From: JBCCFX01 sp039029515
GTDB lineage: Bacteria > Planctomycetota > Phycisphaerae > Phycisphaerales > SM1A02
Length of the DNA stretch: 14,704 bases
Assembly: GCA_039029515.1 (NCBI GenBank)
Contig: JBCCFX010000088.1
Location: 1 to 14,704, forward strand
Reading direction: 5' to 3'
Of the stretch, positions 14,297 through 14,704 are shown one piece after another (the first letter of the stretch is position 1; each line of letters begins with the position of its first letter). The notes under the pieces were generated by a model. It did no database searches, was not told the DNA's origin, and saw only the letters and a list, made by a program, of their open reading frames with translations. The position numbers and the translations under genes are program-made.

Positions 14297-14321
14297 ATCG
14301 GGTCGGTCGGGATCGGGTCGG
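14297..14321 (+). repeat. 10-base direct repeat at the 23S 5' border
   Basis: ATCGGGTCGG occurs at 14297-14306 and again at 14312-14321, a 15-base period, with TCGG also between the copies. The second copy touches the predicted 5' end of mature 23S rRNA. It may form part of the processing stem that pairs with sequence beyond the window. Confidence 0.5.
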
Positions 14322-14704
14322 CACGACGAGGCAAGGGCAGACGGTGGATGTCTTGGCGTTGAGAGGCGATGAAGGACGTTGGAACCTGCGATAAGCCTAG
14401 GGAAGCTGGTAACCGAGCTGTGATCCTAGGATTTCCGAATGGGGAAACCCGGCCGAAAGGTCACTGTCACCTGAATGCATAGGGTGGCAGAGCGAACCCG
14501 GAGAACTGAAACATCTCAGTACCCGGAGGAACAGAAAGCAAAAGCGATTCCGTAAGTAGCGGCGAGCGAAAGCGGAACAGCCCGAGGTAGCCGTAAAGCG
14601 AAGTTGGCATGAATGTTCTGGAAAGGACAACCAAAGAAGGTGAAGGTCCTGTAGTGCTGGCAATGTGTAGCGGTCTCATTGAGTAGGACGAGGAAGGCGG
14701 CCTC
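14320..14704 (+). rRNA. rrl: 23S ribosomal RNA, 5' part (cut by window)
   Basis: The stretch matches the 5' domain of bacterial 23S rRNA: ACGGTGGATG (14341-14350), GAGGCGATGAAGGACG (14361-14376), CTGCGATAAGC, GATTTCCGAATGGGGAAACCC, GAACTGAAACATCT, AGTACCC, GTAGCGGCGAGCGAA and TGAGTAG, all in the E. coli order. The mature 5' end is set at about 14320 by counting back from ACGGTGGATG; the uncertainty is a few bases. The gene continues past the window, so only roughly the first 385 of about 2,900 bases are seen. No 16S gene or tRNA precedes it within the window; the upstream neighbour is a pilus-operon gene. Confidence 0.97.

Larger units (their letters stand above)
13868..14319 (+). other. Non-coding leader between the pilus-like operon and 23S rRNA
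   Basis: About 450 bases without a credible gene. No tRNA and no 16S rRNA are seen. From left to right it holds: a weak interrupted stem just after the stop (13872-13918, with CCGAGGA pairing to TCCTC-CGG across one bulge, no T-run); a strong promoter (13920-13947); a boxB/boxA-like element (13962-13997); a 14-bp RNA hairpin (14004-14034); a second consensus -35 box (14058-14063); and a 10-base direct repeat at the 23S border. It is best read as the leader of an independently transcribed 23S gene. Short open frames here (for example 14143-14394) run into 23S rRNA and are not genes. Confidence 0.7.

Noticed and set aside
13868..14319. tRNA or 16S-23S spacer ahead of 23S
   Set aside because: No cloverleaf, GTTCGAAT-like T-loop or 16S 3' end (anti-Shine-Dalgarno) could be found.
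14143..14663. Open frames on both strands at the right end
   Set aside because: They lie in or run into 23S rRNA.
1..14704. CRISPR array, insertion sequence, prophage or defence island
   Set aside because: No regularly spaced repeats, transposase, integrase or defence-type gene is visible; the genes are housekeeping plus one pilus-like operon.

Overview
The window reads as a compact, moderately GC-rich bacterial chromosome, most likely a planctomycete of the Phycisphaerae type. That placement is inferred. It rests on a type IV pilus-like operon with a PVC-style (Planctomycetes-Verrucomicrobia-Chlamydiae) gene content, a 23S rRNA gene with no 16S gene in front of it, a thioredoxin-like gene of the VPGUxxT kind, and a scarcity of Shine-Dalgarno sites. 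No mobile element, CRISPR array, tRNA or prophage gene is visible.

Layout. Positions 1-2026 (minus strand): the N-terminal 295 codons of a single-chain glycyl-tRNA synthetase (cut by the window edge) and pdxA for vitamin B6 synthesis. 2145-2939 (plus): an unrecognised two-helix membrane protein ending in a double zinc ribbon. 2902-4655 (minus): a YceH/DUF480 protein behind a thioredoxin-like protein with a degenerate MsrA-like domain, 38 bases apart. 4770-5381 (plus): a conserved-looking hypothetical protein. 5362-8203 (minus): mtaB followed by a four-domain ribosomal protein S1. Both convergent pairs overlap tail to tail, by 38 and 20 bp.

8343-13867 (plus) is the most distinctive part: three tightly packed genes for a pilus or secretion-type inner-membrane platform. 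The first fuses PilM to a PilN-like membrane protein. The second has the architecture of Akkermansia Amuc_1100 (PilN/PilO-like). The third is a large single-pass protein with a long charged, helical hairpin-like region. All three carry a Gly-rich insert, and two share the octapeptide GGGGSFAG. Together they would form a ring or arch linking a cytoplasmic actin-like protein to the periplasm. The pilins, ATPases, PilC and the PilQ secretin are not in the window.

13868-14319 is a non-coding leader with a near-consensus promoter (TTGACA, 16 bp, TAGGAT), a boxB/boxA-like element and a fully paired 14-bp RNA hairpin. It leads into the 5' part of 23S rRNA (about 14320 to the window end). The 23S gene therefore appears to be expressed apart from 16S.

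Two long inverted repeats lie in intergenic regions: 4678-4703, before the thioredoxin-like gene, and 8245-8264, before pilM. Several genes lack a Shine-Dalgarno site but have a -10-like hexamer 6-9 bases before the ATG, which suggests leaderless transcripts.
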